DNA of 64,000 bases, taken from positions 18,011,001 to 18,075,000 of the forward strand of contig NC_133036.1 of NCBI RefSeq assembly GCF_048771995.1. The letters run 5' to 3'. Both the position numbers and the translations under genes were made by a program. Each line of letters opens with the position of its first letter. The stretch's first letter is position 1. This stretch comes from Taeniopygia guttata. Taxonomy: Eukaryota; Chordata; Aves; Passeriformes; Estrildidae. Shown piece after piece: positions 25,586-38,000 of the stretch. Under the pieces are notes generated by a model, which saw nothing but the letters and a program-made list of their open reading frames with translations, searched no databases and had not been told where the DNA came from.

Positions 25586-28500
25586 ACATTAAATTTAAAA
25601 GACAAAACAAAATTAGTCACCTAAAATCAAGCACATGGGGGAAAAATCAAAAGTCCAGAATGGACTTTGCCTGTTTAGTTTTGTTTTGTTTTTATCTCTG
25701 GTAAAGGAAAAAGAGATTCAGTAGTATCAGAATGTGTGCCAGTTCACCTGTGATTCTCACAACTCAGGCTTTTCTTTTCCCTTCTGCAGGAATATGTGAC
25801 TGATCTTATTTTTAAATGGCCTTTCAGAAAGGCTATTTATATTTAGGGAGAAATATCTTTGACTGTGAATTAGGGATTAGCATAAGGGGATTTTTCCGTG
25901 GCTGGAAGATGATGCTGTATTTCCCACTGCAGTGATTCCATGGTAAGTCTGTGCTTTGCAGTGCTCACCATCACTCACAGGTGAAGCAAACCCATCCACT
26001 GGCCCCAGAGCCCCTGACATGGAAAGGCATTTGGGAGTATTCTGGCAGGTGGGAGAAGTGAAGCTGAATGCTCATGACATGGCTCTGGAATAAGAAAAGC
26101 TGGAAAAGGAAAGTGCTCTGCTGATCTTCCTAATGGCTGCATATTTAGCCTGAAAAAACCCCACCTGATGTGGGTTTGGGGGTTTTTTTTCTTTGTTTGA
26201 TTATGATCTTTCCAGTCATTTTGCATTTGTGGATTTCTGAATATGCAGCTGATTGTCTTCGCTCGGATTCCTCCTTTGCACAGCCTGCTTTCCATGACCA
26301 CCTTGCTGATGCCCTTTGCAGACACAGCCAGAGCTGGGCAGACTCAGGGAGGGCACAGCCCTGTCAGGAAATGGAAATTCACACCATAGGAACGGGCTCC
26401 AAGGAGAGCAGGAGGTGGGGACAGCCCTCACATCCCATCCCAGCCTCTACGCACATGAGTGTATTTTCCTCCTTTCTTTTGTTATGCAAAATTTATCTCA
26501 TTTTCTTCAGTTTAATTAAATCCTTTTCTTTGTGGAACTGTCAAAATCTGTCTCTGCATCTCCAACTTCAAGAGAATTAAAATCTCATGCTAAGAAATCC
26601 TTTGTAGCTTCCAATTGTAAATAGATCAGCAGATCCTATTGTTGATTCCTCTCAGGTCTTGTGTTTGTTGCTGCCTTATATAAAGTTGGCCACTGCATGT
26701 TGAGGAGGTTCACGGACTGATATCTTGAGTTCTCTGCTGATTATAATTGAACTAATATTAAGCATATCAGTACTTCAAATAAAATACCATCAGCCCAACC
26801 AGGCCTGTTTGCATCAGTCAGTTTAGCCACCTGCTGCTTTTCAATATCCTAATTCTGTGGAATTAGGGGCTGCCATTGATTGAAATCAAGTGACCCTCTC
26901 TGCTGGTGAAGGTCAAGTGGGGGCTAATGCAGCAAAATGAATGTAAATGTCACAGTAACATTCATGGAGTTTTTTGCCTGCTTCAGGAACTGAGTGAAGT
27001 ATTATGCCCTCTGTGAATAATTTACAGATGAAAACAAAGCAAAGAAAGAGACAATGACTCGCTAGTCCTGTGGGTCTTTTCCAATTTGCTGCATTCTCTG
27101 GTTCTGGGATGAAATGGCATGTCCAAAATCACTGGGCAGTGGCACGTCCAGGTTTCCTGATACTCTGCCCTGAGCCACCTGCTTCTCCCTCAGTGCTAAT
27201 GGTGTTATTACTGAGGTGGCATTAGAAGTGTGATTACTGCCATCATTATTTTTAGTCTATGAAACTGCATGCATGACCATGTTCCACTTGGAAAGAAAAG
27301 CAAATTATTTAAATAGCTATTTAATTGGGACTTCTGGTGACATAGAAACTCCAACAATTATCTACAGCATGTGAGAATACATGCAGCCCTCAGCAAAAGA
27401 GAATGGGCCCATCCCCAAATTATTCCATCTGGCAGAATCAGTACCTGCTGTAGTTCACACATGAATAGCATTAATTTGCATGTAAATAGAGGCCTACATG
27501 CTTCTGTGGAGCTAAAAGCTGTATTTCAACATTTCACAGTGGAATTAGGCAGTGGGCACATCACTACATGGTGGTTCAACCTTGCAGTGACGTGCCAGCT
27601 AAAATCACTTTAAATGCTCCTCTCCATATTTCCCAGTAGGATTATTTATTGAAGTAGTGTGTAAGAGCTCAGAAGAATCCTCTATTGAAATGCTGCCAGC
27701 TCCCAGCTACGATTCTGACATTGATGTTGTCAGCTGAGATTAAGCATTGGTCTTAATGAATGCTGACAGTCATGTTTCTTAGGTATGGTCCTGTACTTCC
27801 TTTCAGCAAAGAACCAAAATAGAAAGGTTGGACATGCAGAGAAAGATGCAGTAGCAGGGATGTTTACCTGCTACTCAAGCTTTATTCTTTCCTTTCTGCT
27901 TCTTTCCCTGAGAAGTGCAGCACTAGCAGTTAACATTTTCATATCAAGATGTTACAGCAAATGTTCCTGTATTGCTTTCAGGTAAAATAAATATATACAC
28001 CATATTCCTCCAGCAAAGCTTTCAGAGGAACTGGGATATTCCAGACTGACTACAAAGAATGAAATCAGTCCTGCCACTATGTTTGTCACCAAAACTGCAG
28101 CAAAAACAAAAACCCTCTAACAACATTTTTAATGTTGGAGAGTCAAGGCATTACTTTATTCTCTGGCCAGGATGTACCACAGAAACCATCTCACCCCCAC
28201 ATAGCCCAGGTGTGCAGAGAATCATTCCATGACACAAGTTTTTTCAGGATGTTCACCAAAACTTCATACAGTCAAACCCCATAGAGATGCACTGTTTTAA
28301 AGTTTATTGGTCCAGAGTTGAGCAACTGCCAGTATTAAGTTTCCCAATGGATCTGAATCTCCTCACCTCCAATGTTAGTTAGATCTTCGTTCTTTGATTT
28401 TCTTATCAGTCCTTTCTGGAGCAGATGTCTCCAGCCCTGCCAGAGGCAGCATCTGAGCAGAGATGTTCAGTTGATGGTCACTGGTGGCCATTTATCTTTT

Positions 28501-29439
28501 GGGCTACTCATAGTCCTGTTGAGTTCATGAGACCCCACCTGGTGGAACAATGCCCTAGAAAGAAACCTAAATTTCTTTTTCCCAGGGCAAAGGCAAATAA
28601 AACACCTTGACTAAAGTTATACAAACATTTTTAAACTGGTATGTTTTCCAATGTGTTGACTCAGTATTTCCTTTGACAGATTGGTTAGCATTTCCTTCTC
28701 CCTGCCCACAGAAACCCTAGGTTTGATCACATTGCCATTAAGTTTGTCTTTTGACCCTTTTCAAGCATTTATTTGATTGGTCTTTTCTGAGGGTCTGCAC
28801 TGCAGTTAAGCCCCAGTGGTATTCAGACAGAGCAACTGAGGTTCCATCCCAGAGCCTCAAGCTTGATGTGGTTTTGAATTTGTTTAGCTCATTTATACCT
28901 AGTTCTTGGGACATGCACAGTCTAGAAAGCTCCTTGCCTGCGATTGCAGGGAACACTTTACTCTGCTATTGTACAAATATGCTGTTTCCTTGCAAAAGGA
29001 AGGTGTCAGTGTTAAATTCAACAGCAACCCTTTCATGTTAAAACTCCCCTGAGCGAAATATTGGAATTAACTCCCCTAGTTACTAAGTATGGAAAAGGCT
29101 TGCAAATAGTGATGGGGACTGGTAGCTGCAGAGTGCAAGGAGCTGTTGCCTGGATAAAGACCAAGGTGAGTGTGTTATAGATACATATTGTAATATTGGC
29201 TTTTCACAAATATTAAAATGGATTTTATATCTGTGGTGTTAAAGTGATTTGCTATAAAGATTTCATTTTTATTTCTGCTGTTAATTAAGCTTAGACACAG
29301 CAGTGCAATAGCTGGTATCAGTGTGTCTGTGTTACAATGCTGCTTGGATGGGATAACACCAGTGAGCACAGGATGAGGACATTACACAGCTCTGCCAGCC
29401 AGCAGCACTCACCCTCTGGAGGCAGCGCGCTCCAAGGCC
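25586..29439. other. Non-coding DNA, no gene seen
   Basis: No supported gene. Overlapping frames on both strands at 25,975-26,580 have no recognisable features. A possible short CR1 remnant at 27,055-27,112 is listed separately. The rest is AT-rich and featureless to inspection. Confidence 0.45.
27055..27112 (+). mobile_element. Possible degraded CR1 3' tail
   Basis: 'tcctgtgggtcttttccaatttgctgcattctctggttctggga' resembles the extreme CR1 3' end, where a 'gtgggtcccttccaac' motif precedes 'attctgtgattctg' repeats. It is short and diverged, and no upstream CR1 sequence is visible, so chance similarity is possible. Confidence 0.35.
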
Positions 29440-29800
29440 GAACTGGAGCTGATAACAAAGGGCTGAAACCACAGCCAAGGAACCTGCATGCTCTAAAAAG
29501 GCAGAGCCAAGGAGGAGCCAGGCTAAACAATCCTTAGAACATGTAAACTAGTTTGGGGAAAAGTTTACTGTGCATGAGGGTCTATGAACATGCAGGAGGG
29601 TCTATGAATATGCAACAGGCTGATGGAAGGGAAAAGGTATTTAAGGGGTATCCCCAAAGGTAACAGGGTGCTCTTGGCTCAGTGCCCAGATGCACCCAGC
29701 TGTAATAACCTTTGTTCTTTGGTCCTTGCCTCCTGTTGTCCTTTATTAAAGGATTACATTTCCACAGGAGAGTGAAGGTGCTTTTCCCGAGTGTTGAGCA
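29440..29800 (+). mobile_element. LTR-like element, probably solo
   Basis: On the plus strand an imperfect tandem repeat of gagggtctatgaa-type units (about 29,576-29,612) is followed by a TATA-like 'aggtatttaagggg', 'gctcttggctcagtgcccag' and 'gttctttggtccttgcctcctgttgtcctttattaaa', which contains an ATTAAA polyadenylation signal. That is the layout of an avian ERV LTR. No gag or pol lies beside it. Both limits are approximate. Confidence 0.6.
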
Positions 29801-31794
29801 GTGGAAGGAGCAGGCTGGGTGCCGGCAGGGAGGAGCACTGCCCTCCCTGCATCCATCGGCCTGCAGCAGCTCAGGCCCTGCTCCCACCTCCTCCTTCACT
29901 GCAAAATTCAAACAGAAATTGCCCTGAGGCACCAGGGATGTGTTTCCTCGTGAACTTTTACTGCAGCTCAACTGAAATCAAGCAATTCAGTGACAGCAAA
30001 CCTGAGTGCATAATGTGTGCTTAATACTTCAAGGCCAGAGCAGACATGCTCTGGGAGTGCATTGGACAGGCTTGGAGGTATATCCCTTTAGTAAAACAAA
30101 TATATTTTGCTTTCCATTTTTTGATGCTTTTTCCAGTGCGCTATTTACAGACCTGTGTATTGAAAAATCACAATGAAGGAGGGGGGAAAAAAAATCGGTG
30201 TGGTCTTCCAGAAAGAAGGCAAAGGTCTGGTGATGGTATATAGTGTGTTTATCAGTGGTTTACCGTGGGAGGTGCAGGTGAAAAAGCAAACAGGGTCCTT
30301 GTAAAGGACAAGGTCCTGCCTTCCACTTGAGATTCAGGTTGAATTTGAGCCTTTTCTTTACTGCAGTGAAGGCAAGAGAACTTCTTTCCCTCTTCCCATG
30401 TCCTCTATTAGGACAGGATGAAAAAGCTGTTTGATAAAAGCTCATGAGAGCATTTCCAGCTGGGTGCCCCTTTCATGGAGCCCCGGAGGAGCAGGGCAGC
30501 AGAGCAGACCGGGCTGAGAGAGTGAAGGGCTGCATTAAACATTCCTGTCAATGGGCATCGTCCCTCAGACTGCTCTTCTGCACTGCCACCAGTGGGATAA
30601 AGTGACATCCTTGGGAGCATCCTGAGAAAAAAATGCCCCACCCGTAAAGCTGCTTCTGTTGTTTATTGTGGTTGCCAACCTGTTTCAGAAGGTAAGTGGA
30701 TGAATGAACACCCTTATTGACACTTTCTTTGTGGGAATGTTATCAGGTTTTCATATTAACAAAATTCCTTCAAATGCAGGGCAATTATTGACACTTTTTT
30801 AATATATATCTTGGAGGCAAGCTCCAAGTTCTTACTTTGTTTTCTTTCAATATATCACACTATTGCAGAGCCAGGCTATTTTCACAAAGAAATGAGTTGT
30901 ATCTTTATACCAAGTGCTGTTAAAGAGGATTATAAATAGGCTTTAGACTACAGGCTATAGCTTTGCTTTGCAGTTGAAAAAAAACATCAATCACCTGGCT
31001 GAGACTAAATCCTAACATCTCACCTTCCTAACAGATTTTAAAGGTCACTGATGTATAGAAATGTTCAGCTTAATCTTAAATGCATTGACTAGTCTGGCAA
31101 AAGCATTTTAGGGTCTTTTCCTTTTTATTTTCTGCCAGCTATTTAAAATGTGAAAGAAGTGTCACTTATAACTAAAGAGTGGATCTTCAAGAGAAGGCAG
31201 AGTACCAGAGATCGGACTTGAATCTCAGAATGGTCTCTGCAGCTTCTGCTCTGCTTTTCAGTCAGTCTGATTCGTAATGTTTGCAGATTGCACTGGTTCA
31301 CCCCCACTCCCCCAAATAGGTTATCAGCAATCAGCTACATGCTGGGGACACAGAACAACCTCAAATGAGCTCCAGCCTAAAAATAGCCATTTTCACATTA
31401 AAATCTTGAATCAGGTGGGAGAATGGGCTGCAGCTGGGACATCATCTATTTGCTTATGTCACCAATGGCCAACACCTACAACAACAAAAATATCTCCTCC
31501 ACCCTGGAGTTGTTTGGATTCTGCTTGTTAAACATATTCCTTGTTGCAATTATGTAACAAATACACAAAATAAGCTGCAAATTGATTTCAGATACCTGTC
31601 GGTAGAATAAATAGGACCATTTTCAGTCTGCATTTATCCAGACATAGCTACGATCAGTGTTCAAATTTACCCCACAAAACCAGCCCCAAGAAAGGAATTT
31701 ACTGCTCTTTACATGCTGATGGTTGTTGGTAGACACCAAGAGGCACCCAAGATGAGGCAGAGCCTGTTTGACTGAGTTCTGATTTTGGAGTGAA
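29801..31794. other. Non-coding DNA, no gene seen
   Basis: The GC-rich piece to about 29,930 may still belong to the LTR or its flank. After that the DNA is AT-rich, with a G6A8 run near 30,181 and no supported gene or RNA. Confidence 0.45.
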
Positions 31795-32046
31795 TGTGTT
31801 TGTCTTCCCAAGTCCCCGTTCCATGGGATGTGGCCCTGCTCTCCTGGGCATGGCTGAGCACCTGCCTGCCCATGGGAGGCAGGGAATGAATTCCTTGTTT
31901 TGCTGTGCTTGTGGGCACGGCTTCTGCTTTACTATTAAACTGTCTTCATCTCAGCCCACGAGTTTTCTCACTTTCTCTCTTCTGACTCTCTCCCTCATCC
32001 TGTGGAGACAGTGAGCCAGTGACTGTGTGCTTTAACCCACCACACA
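31795..32046 (+). mobile_element. LTR-like 3' portion (avian ERVL-type)
   Basis: 'ttctgctttactattaaactgtcttcatctcagcccacgagttttctcac' is followed by 'cagtgactgtgtgctttaacccaccaca'. This is the polyadenylation-signal, R/U5 and terminal pattern seen in many avian ERV LTRs ending in a TTAAACCACGACA-like sequence. The 5' part is weak or truncated. Family assignment is from recalled similarity. Confidence 0.6.
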
Positions 32047-35000
32047 CTCCTAATCTCTAGGGTTTTATTTTCCAAAATTCCAGTGAGGAGCACAAGATAA
32101 ATCTGAGATATTTTCACATTCTTGCCCTATATTATTTTGTCTTCACTTCTCCTTCCATTTTCTGCTTTAGTTTTCCAATTCCTCCAAGTTTGCAAAAGAA
32201 ATCAGGATAAGATCCAAACAGGAAGTACTTCTTTTGTAGATTGCAATCTTCTTGTTGACTGATTTCTTCCTACTGTCCCAGCCATCATTTCTGAAGAAAC
32301 ACTTATTTCCCTAAGTAAAGGTATACTTCTGACACATGGTATATGGAAGCAATACTCCCAACAGAAGTTTACCTGCACATCATAGCTGGATTAAGTTCCA
32401 GCACTAGGAAATGGGGAAGGAGATGGCTTGTTGGGCTCTGTGCCTAGCCTTGTAAGCATTAGAGGATGGGAGGAAGCTGGATGCCCTCCTGCAAGATGTG
32501 CTATAATTCAGCCACAACTTACTGTATCTAAGGATTGCTTACAGGGAAGGAAGCAATAATTCATTTGATAGTAGGATTTATTGGATGAAATTCTTTGGCC
32601 TGTGCAATGCAAATCAAACTGGATAGTTACAGCTCTCCTTGCTTACTTTTAAACCCATGAATGCTACAGGCTGATTCAGCTTGTGTTTGGTGAGATTGTG
32701 TTAAATTTCTTATCTTGCTGAAATAAGATGTTAGGAACTGGCATCTTGAGCTGCATGTGATTGTGCAGCATCCGTTTGGGAGCAGAGATTTATCTCACTG
32801 GCTTTTCAGTTTTGTTTCCTTGATGTAGTTGAAAGGTTTGGTAATGCTAACAATGTGTCAGGCAGTCTAATGCTGAGGGCCTACATGAAAATATTCAGAG
32901 CCACACTATAGCACATTTGATGCCACGTTCCACAGAGTTAACAGCAACAGAGCAGAGGCTGCTGACAATGTTGGTCTCTATTTATCCAGGAGCAGAGTGG
33001 CTGTGGTGGGGCTCTCACAGTGCTGCTCCAAAATGGATTCAATTCCCTATCAGAAGTGGGCTATCACAGGTATTCTTCCTCCATATCTTTTAGCAAGCAC
33101 AGGATCAGTTCCACCTCTAAAATAGCAAACAATAGCAAGAGCATCCTGTGTATGGATAAATTCACTTAAACGTAACTTAGAAGCTTATGAGGGAAAAAAT
33201 CCTGAAAATTATAACTTGAAAAATTAGTGATGTGAAATGAACCAAATGTTTCAATTGATAAGGGAGGATTTTGTCATCTTGAGAAAAAGGCCCCACACCA
33301 ACAATTTTAGACTAAACTGGAAAGGCATTCTCTCTGGATATTTCTATTTGCCTAGAATTTTGCCAGCTTTAAAAAATTAATATTGGCCAAAAAAAAAAAA
33401 AAAACGGTAAAGACTGTGACTAAGCAGTATGAAAATAAGAGGAAAATGAAAATAAGTTGTGGGGATTTTGGTGTTTTTGTTTTTGGGTTATTTTTTGAGT
33501 GAGTGAATCCATCTTCCTTTTTTGAAAGGCAAAGCCAAGGTATGGGAAATCTTCACTAGGATTGTTGCTAAGAACTCCCTGAGCTAAGAAAGAGAAAGGT
33601 ATGAGTGGAGTACAGTCTTCTCTAACTGCAAGGCAGTGTATATAACTAGCCATGCACTGAAGTGTATCATTAAATAAGAATAAGCATGTAAATAGACTGA
33701 TTGTGTTTAATTTTACTTTGATTTGCTTTTTTTTTTCTGCATTTGCTAATAGTGTACGTGCTTAGTAAGTGTAGCATTCGAAACAGGATCCAGAGGAGGG
33801 AAAAATACATATCTGGTTTAACCTTCACATAATGATCAATAAAACCTAGCATATATACAAATCCATACAAAAAAATGAAATATCCGTCCTAAAAGGGAAT
33901 ATGTAGAGTCATGGAAGTCAGTAAGAGATGAACAGAGTAATTAGTTCTATAACTCCAGTTCTTTACTAAAGGCATATTTAGAATATTTATGTAAACAAGT
34001 AATTGTTTAGATGCCCTCATTTTCCACAACCACCTCCCAGCACTGCTAGCTCCTGGTACACTCATGGAATAAAAATGGATATAGCCTTGAGCTGCCATCA
34101 GTTGCCACTGCACTTGGAGAACTGGCATTTGCTTTGCAAAGCAAAAACAGCATTGCAATGCCCTTCGGTTCAAAATTACCCTTACAACCACCCTACCATG
34201 CCTGGGTTCCTAAAAGGTGGAAAGGCTCCTTTTGAAATTTTGTCTTCTCTTATTCTTATTGATTCTCCTCTGATTCATATTGATTTCCACACCTGGCAGC
34301 CTGGTGTGCAGGAGGTATTTGTATCAGGGCAGAAAGGCCTAATTTCCTGTCTGTGGAAGGGGAAAACCACTTGGATTGACTTAATCAGCTTAGTCTTCTG
34401 ACCATGATGCAAACCCTGCCATTATTGTTTGCTTGTTCTGTGGCATGTCCTGAACTAAGACATGGTACTTTTTATAGGTACCAAGTCTCTGAACCTTGGA
34501 GGAAAATCATAAAAATAGATCTTCCTTCCCTTAAAATCCTGTTTGCATTATAGAATGATGACTGCACTTGCTTGCTAGATCTCCCTCATGAAATAGAGCT
34601 TTGCTCTCTCCTCTGGCTGGAGTGGTGACCTCAACACAAATCCTCTGGAGTGAAATATCCCATCTCCAAAGAGAGCAGGGTGGAAGATGGGGGTAGTGTT
34701 TGAGGAATGGGTATGGAACAGGGAACCTTTTCCCCTCATGCCATCGATTGGACTTGTTTCTGCTGCAAGAGGACTTTTGTACTCAGTCCAATACAAAAAA
34801 CTCTGTCAGTTAAACAGGTAAACAGATCTGTCATCATGGGGATCAGCTTTTCTAATTCCTTCCTCAAACCCATTTACAGTTCTATTCTCCAAAATGTTAA
34901 ATGGTATGAACTCCAAAGAGTAATTGAAAATTCTGTGGAACAGTACTTTTATTTTGTCCAAGAACCTGCTGCCAGCTTGATGAAACACTGAGTATCTGAC

Positions 35001-38000
35001 TTTTTAATTGTCTTTTCTGTTCCTGGCTTCCTCTCTGGTCTGCCAGAAGTGTTGTGAGTGGTCCTTTAGCAAATCACTGAGACTCAACCCAGTTTCTCAA
35101 TTAGAAATGGAGGTAATTGCAGATACACACTTGAAATAATTTATTATTTACTAGGAGGGAAAAGAAGCTAGATGACTGCATGACTCTTTTGAGGTACTTT
35201 AACATATGCAAGGGATGTACTCACTGATCCATTTAGTACAGCCAAATTGTATGACAATGGATTTGAAATCAAATTTAAAGTGTTTTGGCATCTTAGACTG
35301 AAAAAATCTCAAATTCTTTCCTATAACTGGTGAGTAGGGGAGAAGAAGGGGAAGACAGAGCTGTCCACATGCAAACCCCAACATCTGAGCCTGCCATAAG
35401 GCAGCAAATTCCTGCAGAGAAGTGGCACAAATGGCTGGAAGCTGTAGCTGCCTTGCTTGCCACAGGTTGATCTAGGGATGGCAGTGCTGCTGAGGTGGGT
35501 CTCTGTGCAGGTTGGCTGGCAGCAGTCAGCCAAAGACTCTGAATCACTCAATATGGAATTTCTGTGCCTCGCCGAGCAGAGGCTGCCCTGAGCGTGTCTG
35601 TTGGAAGCGTTTCCTCAGGAACTCAGCTCTGGCCCTGCTTGGGCAGTGCAAACTGGGCGTGCAAGTCAGGTTTACTTGATGTGTGAGGAGTGGGAAACGT
35701 CCTTAACAAAGCAACCAGCTGAGTCAGCTGGGAAGAAGTGCAAAATATGAGAGAGGTTGGTCAACACACACACAGCCTGAGAGGTAAACTCTGCATTAGT
35801 GAGTGGAGCCATACGTGAGTCTGGTAAAAAGACACAGCACAATGGACATCTCTGTTGTGGGAAAGGGGATTTCTGCAAATCCTGACGCAGCTGGAGACAA
35901 CAGCAGAAGTCTCACTCCCTGCAATAATTCTTGGGTCACACTGGACACATGGCTTTACCTAGTCTGCTCAAAGTTTTCATTGCAATTGTGCCATATTGTG
36001 GAAGGGAACAGAACAATCTCATCCGTGCACTTATGGAGGGGAATAGCTGCAGTTAACTCGTCTGTTAAACAGTTAATTCAATGAGTGGGTGTTCTCCACC
36101 AGCACTCAGATTATGCGAGGTAAATTGTCTCAAGCACAAACAGAAGCCGGGCTCCAAAAGGCGAGTTGGTGGCCAGGCCCTCCCGGAACGGCGGTGCCAG
36201 GGAGCACAGGCAGAGACAGACATCTAGTGGTGCCCTGGCAGCAGTGTGGCAGTGCTGCTCTGCACAGCCTCAGCCACAGCCCGGGAGCCCTCTCTCACCA
36301 CCTATCCCCAGGCTGGCTCCAGTGCAATACAGCAAAAACCAGCCACACATTCTCTGTTATTCACTTACCAGCCCAAACTCCAATTCCTGCTCTCCCGCAT
36401 CAACAGCGCTGATGGTCTGAGGCTGTTTCATCTGAGAGCCCTGCAGGAGCCCCAGGGTAACAGAGAATCAGGGTGACAGAGAATCAGACATCCATCCTTT
36501 CAAGGATGATTCTTCCATTTAATGTGGGAGCATAACATGAATACATTATTATGTCTTGTTTCTTCTAGCAAGCCATCAAATTACTGCCTTGCTAGGTGTG
36601 GAGGTTTTCCAGTTCAAATAATTACAGTATCATATGGATTATAACAAACATTAATCAAGGCATTTTATTTTTAAATGGTAACTTTGCATACTTTTAAACT
36701 GTCTAAAAGGCATAATCTTTATATTCCCTGCAAATGTGGACAATTTTCTGTCTGAGGTTTGTCTTAAGGCATTATCTACACAGGAACACTTGAGTATTTA
36801 ACATTACATGGGCTTGCATGGAGGCTACCAGGACCACTTTGCTCAGACTGATAATAATGAATGTCTGTGTTGGCACTTTTTAGAATTAGTCCATCCCCTA
36901 CAATGCCCTGGTGTAAATTATTGGCCTGACCAAGGTTCCAGTGTGGATCTCTGGGGGTGAGAAGACACTCCAAAGGTTTGCCTCAGCATGCAGTTCTGAG
37001 AACAGCTGCTTGGAAGAGAGCAGACCAGCTTTCCTAACTTCACAAACCTTGTCTTGATACCTTCATATTGCCAAGGGTGATAAGAAAATGCATGCCAAAC
37101 CCCTTGGAGAACGGATAGAGAGGGAGGTGAGGAGTGTCTTTAAATCAAACAGCTCTCCAGGATCCTCTCTAGGACTGGCTGTTAGTTTTCAGCCCCAGTA
37201 GTCTGTGCTAATTCACTTTCTCCCATAGCTGAGCTTTCAGATTACTCAAAACCCCTTCGGGTCAGCAGAGTTCCTCTGCTAGTCGTGTTCTGTAGTCTTG
37301 GACAAATGCTTGGTTGACCATCCTCATTTTAGAATAAAGTCAGTTAATTCGATCTGAAGGTGAAAAATCCCCTTGTACCCTAACTCACTGCTTCTGTGAA
37401 TACCCTAAGGATTTGTTTCTTATTCTTCAGAGATAACTGCATTTAAATAATTCACTGAACAAGAATAAAATTTGCTTATGATGCATTTCCAGGGGATTTT
37501 CTTAACTCACAGCAGACTGGGTGTTCTGCTTCCTTAGAAACGTGCAATTGTTGTAACAATTGAGAGATCTTCTATTACAAAGGGAAAGCCATCCAGAATT
37601 TTCAGCAGGCAGCTGTCATGTCTTGGAAAGTAAACCTGTTTTTGCATCAGCCCAATCCTGATGCTACTGAAAAGGGGGCTGACTATTGCCCAACTTCCAA
37701 AACAATTGAAAATCAGCTGAAAACGAGGTTAAAATATGAGAGAAATTGAGCAGTGAACTGACAACTGCAGAAGAGTGAGGAGCTACTGCTACTCCTAAAA
37801 TGAAATGTATTTAAGTCAATTTGGCTATTTGTGTTTCTAAGAATGTGGTTTGTTGAGGGCTAGGTTGGTTGCATTTTTTTTGATCCTGAAATCTTTCCTT
37901 TTCCTGTTGTATTTATGTACTTTGTTCTTTTTTTCTGCAGGTGTAGAATTTGTTAAGAAGTGTTCAGAGGTGAATAATGGTATATGGAAAAGAAGTCCTG